Made by a program: the position numbers and the translations under genes. DNA of 64,000 bases from Polaribacter sp. HaHaR_3_91 (GTDB taxonomy: Bacteria; Bacteroidota; Bacteroidia; Flavobacteriales; Flavobacteriaceae), in the NCBI RefSeq assembly GCF_019278525.1, contig NZ_CP058986.1:2204001-2268000 (forward strand). The letters run 5' to 3'. Below the pieces are notes generated by a model that had not been told where the DNA came from, ran no database searches, and saw only the letters and a program-made list of their open reading frames with translations. Shown here one piece after another: positions 63,380 to 64,000 of the stretch (its first letter is position 1; the number at the start of each line of letters is the position of its first letter).

Positions 63380-63411
63380 TTGTTAATATACATAATGAAA
63401 CCTTAAATTTG
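63380..63411 (+). promoter_or_regulatory. Bacteroidota-type promoter for thioredoxin-fold gene
   Basis: TTG at 63380-63382, 21 bases, then TAAATTTG at 63404-63411; 28 bases upstream of the ATG at 63440. Confidence 0.65.
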
Positions 63412-63439
63412 TATATCACTCTTAAAGCCAAAAATATAG

Positions 63440-63877
63440 ATGCATAGTTTTATAAAATCAATCCCTGTTTTAGATTTAGAAGGTAATGCTGTAGATTTAA
63501 TAACTGCTTATCAAAATAAAGTTTTACTATTGATAATTTATAACAACGATTGTTTAGGCTGCACGGGGCGTGCCATTCCGTTGGCGTATGAATTTCAGCA
63601 AAAATATCCAACCATTCAAGTTGCTGGCATTCATGCCGATTTTCCAAATAGAGAAGGAACAAAAGCCAATATTAAAAGTATTTTTACAAGTGGTGAGAAT
63701 CCATTTCCTATTTATATTGATAAAAACCACAAAGTTTATGATCAATTTAAAGCAGAAGGAACGCCACAATGGTTGTTAATTACAGAAAAAGGAGAATTGT
63801 ATCGTTCTATTTTCGGGTCGCAAGAAAATGCAGCAAATCGTTTGTTTTATGCTTTAGAAAGTTTAGATGAAAAGTAA
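63440..63877 (+). CDS. Thioredoxin-fold (TlpA/AhpC-like) protein
   Basis: This 145-residue protein is a compact thioredoxin fold without a signal peptide. The active-site region is YNNDCLGCTGRAIPLAYEF (CxxC), and the cis-Pro segment is GTPQWLLITEKGELYRS. It resembles redoxin domain proteins. A cytosolic disulfide reductase or peroxide-reducing protein is likely, with the substrate unknown. It has its own promoter. Confidence 0.82.
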   Translation: MHSFIKSIPVLDLEGNAVDLITAYQNKVLLLIIYNNDCLGCTGRAIPLAYEFQQKYPTIQVAGIHADFPNREGTKANIKSIFTSGENPFPIYIDKNHKVYDQFKAEGTPQWLLITEKGELYRSIFGSQENAANRLFYALESLDEK

Positions 63878-63896
63878 TTTACTGAACAATGATTTT

Positions 63897-64000
63897 TTAA
63901 TTTACTATTATTTGATACTGTAATACCAACATACCTTTACGTTCATCTACTTTTATTTGATTGTTTATATTTTGATAAACAGGTCTATTTTGATATCCTA
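63897..64000 (-). CDS. 3' end of a minus-strand gene (window edge)
   Basis: On the minus strand the last 104 bases read as an open frame of 34 codons ending QYQIIVN and TAA at 63897-63899, preceded by GYQNRPVYQNINNQIKVDERK. The fragment is short, so it may be chance, but convergent placement just after the thioredoxin gene is normal for a real gene end. No family can be named. Confidence 0.4.
   Translation of the reverse strand, partial: GYQNRPVYQNINNQIKVDERKGMLVLQYQIIVN

Overview
The window is low-GC chromosomal DNA from a member of the Bacteroidota, almost certainly a Flavobacteriaceae (Polaribacter/Tenacibaculum-like; the genus is a guess). Support: a protein with a type IX secretion C-terminal sorting domain, DUF4252, DUF6090 and DUF6515 proteins, LytTR/LytS signalling, lipoprotein signals of the SC/GC type, and promoters of the Bacteroidota form TTG-N(17-23)-TAnnTTTG. 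No rRNA, tRNA or CRISPR array was found.

Layout. 1-4.2 kb: an edge-truncated M14 carboxypeptidase, then an XRE regulator, HipA-like kinase and DUF3037 protein in a row behind a ladder of TTACAATTGTAA-type palindromes, an MscS channel and a PepSY-type membrane protein. 4.3-6.4 kb: a small LptB-like ABC ATPase with a tiny membrane partner, and a divergent HxlR regulator/VOC pair. 6.4-7.7 kb: about eleven ~85-bp palindromic repeats with a GIY-YIG nuclease gene inside the array. 7.7-24.3 kb: radical SAM/B12 protein, OLD-like ATPase-TOPRIM protein, DTW tRNA modification enzyme, PEBP lipoprotein, peroxiredoxin, thioredoxin, PAS histidine kinase, M1 aminopeptidase, an ECF sigma/DUF4252 operon and an S41 protease. 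24.3-27.1 kb: a REP array of about twenty hairpins around a REP-associated tyrosine transposase (RAYT). 27.1-47.5 kb: mostly housekeeping and envelope genes (patatin, YCF48-like lipoprotein, outer membrane barrel, CPA2 antiporter, a 1283-residue T9SS lamin-tail protein, MarC, a degenerate DEAD protein, MetAP, ThiE/TenI-like protein, second MscS channel, thioredoxins, LytS/LytTR pair).

47.5-54.6 kb is an accessory stretch of unrelated small genes, all on the plus strand, in long gaps: secreted and cytosolic hypotheticals, a membrane protein, a Crp/Fnr regulator followed by a 5'-truncated flavodoxin-fold oxidoreductase, an OXA-type class D beta-lactamase and a lipoprotein. Several share conserved leader and tail motifs, so the block looks cassette-like, although no integrase is present. 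54.6-64 kb: MFS transporter, a TolC/MacA/MacB-type efflux operon, a 172-bp duplicated element, a second patatin, an LLM oxidoreductase and a thioredoxin-fold protein.

Most notable points: (i) two different palindrome arrays, each with its own small nuclease or transposase gene (GIY-YIG and RAYT), suggesting that the GIY-YIG/palindrome pair may be an analogue of the RAYT/REP system; (ii) the REP array linkers contain copies of the 3' end of the neighbouring patatin gene; (iii) the cassette-like block carrying the beta-lactamase; (iv) the XRE-HipA-DUF3037 module with its operator-like ladder.
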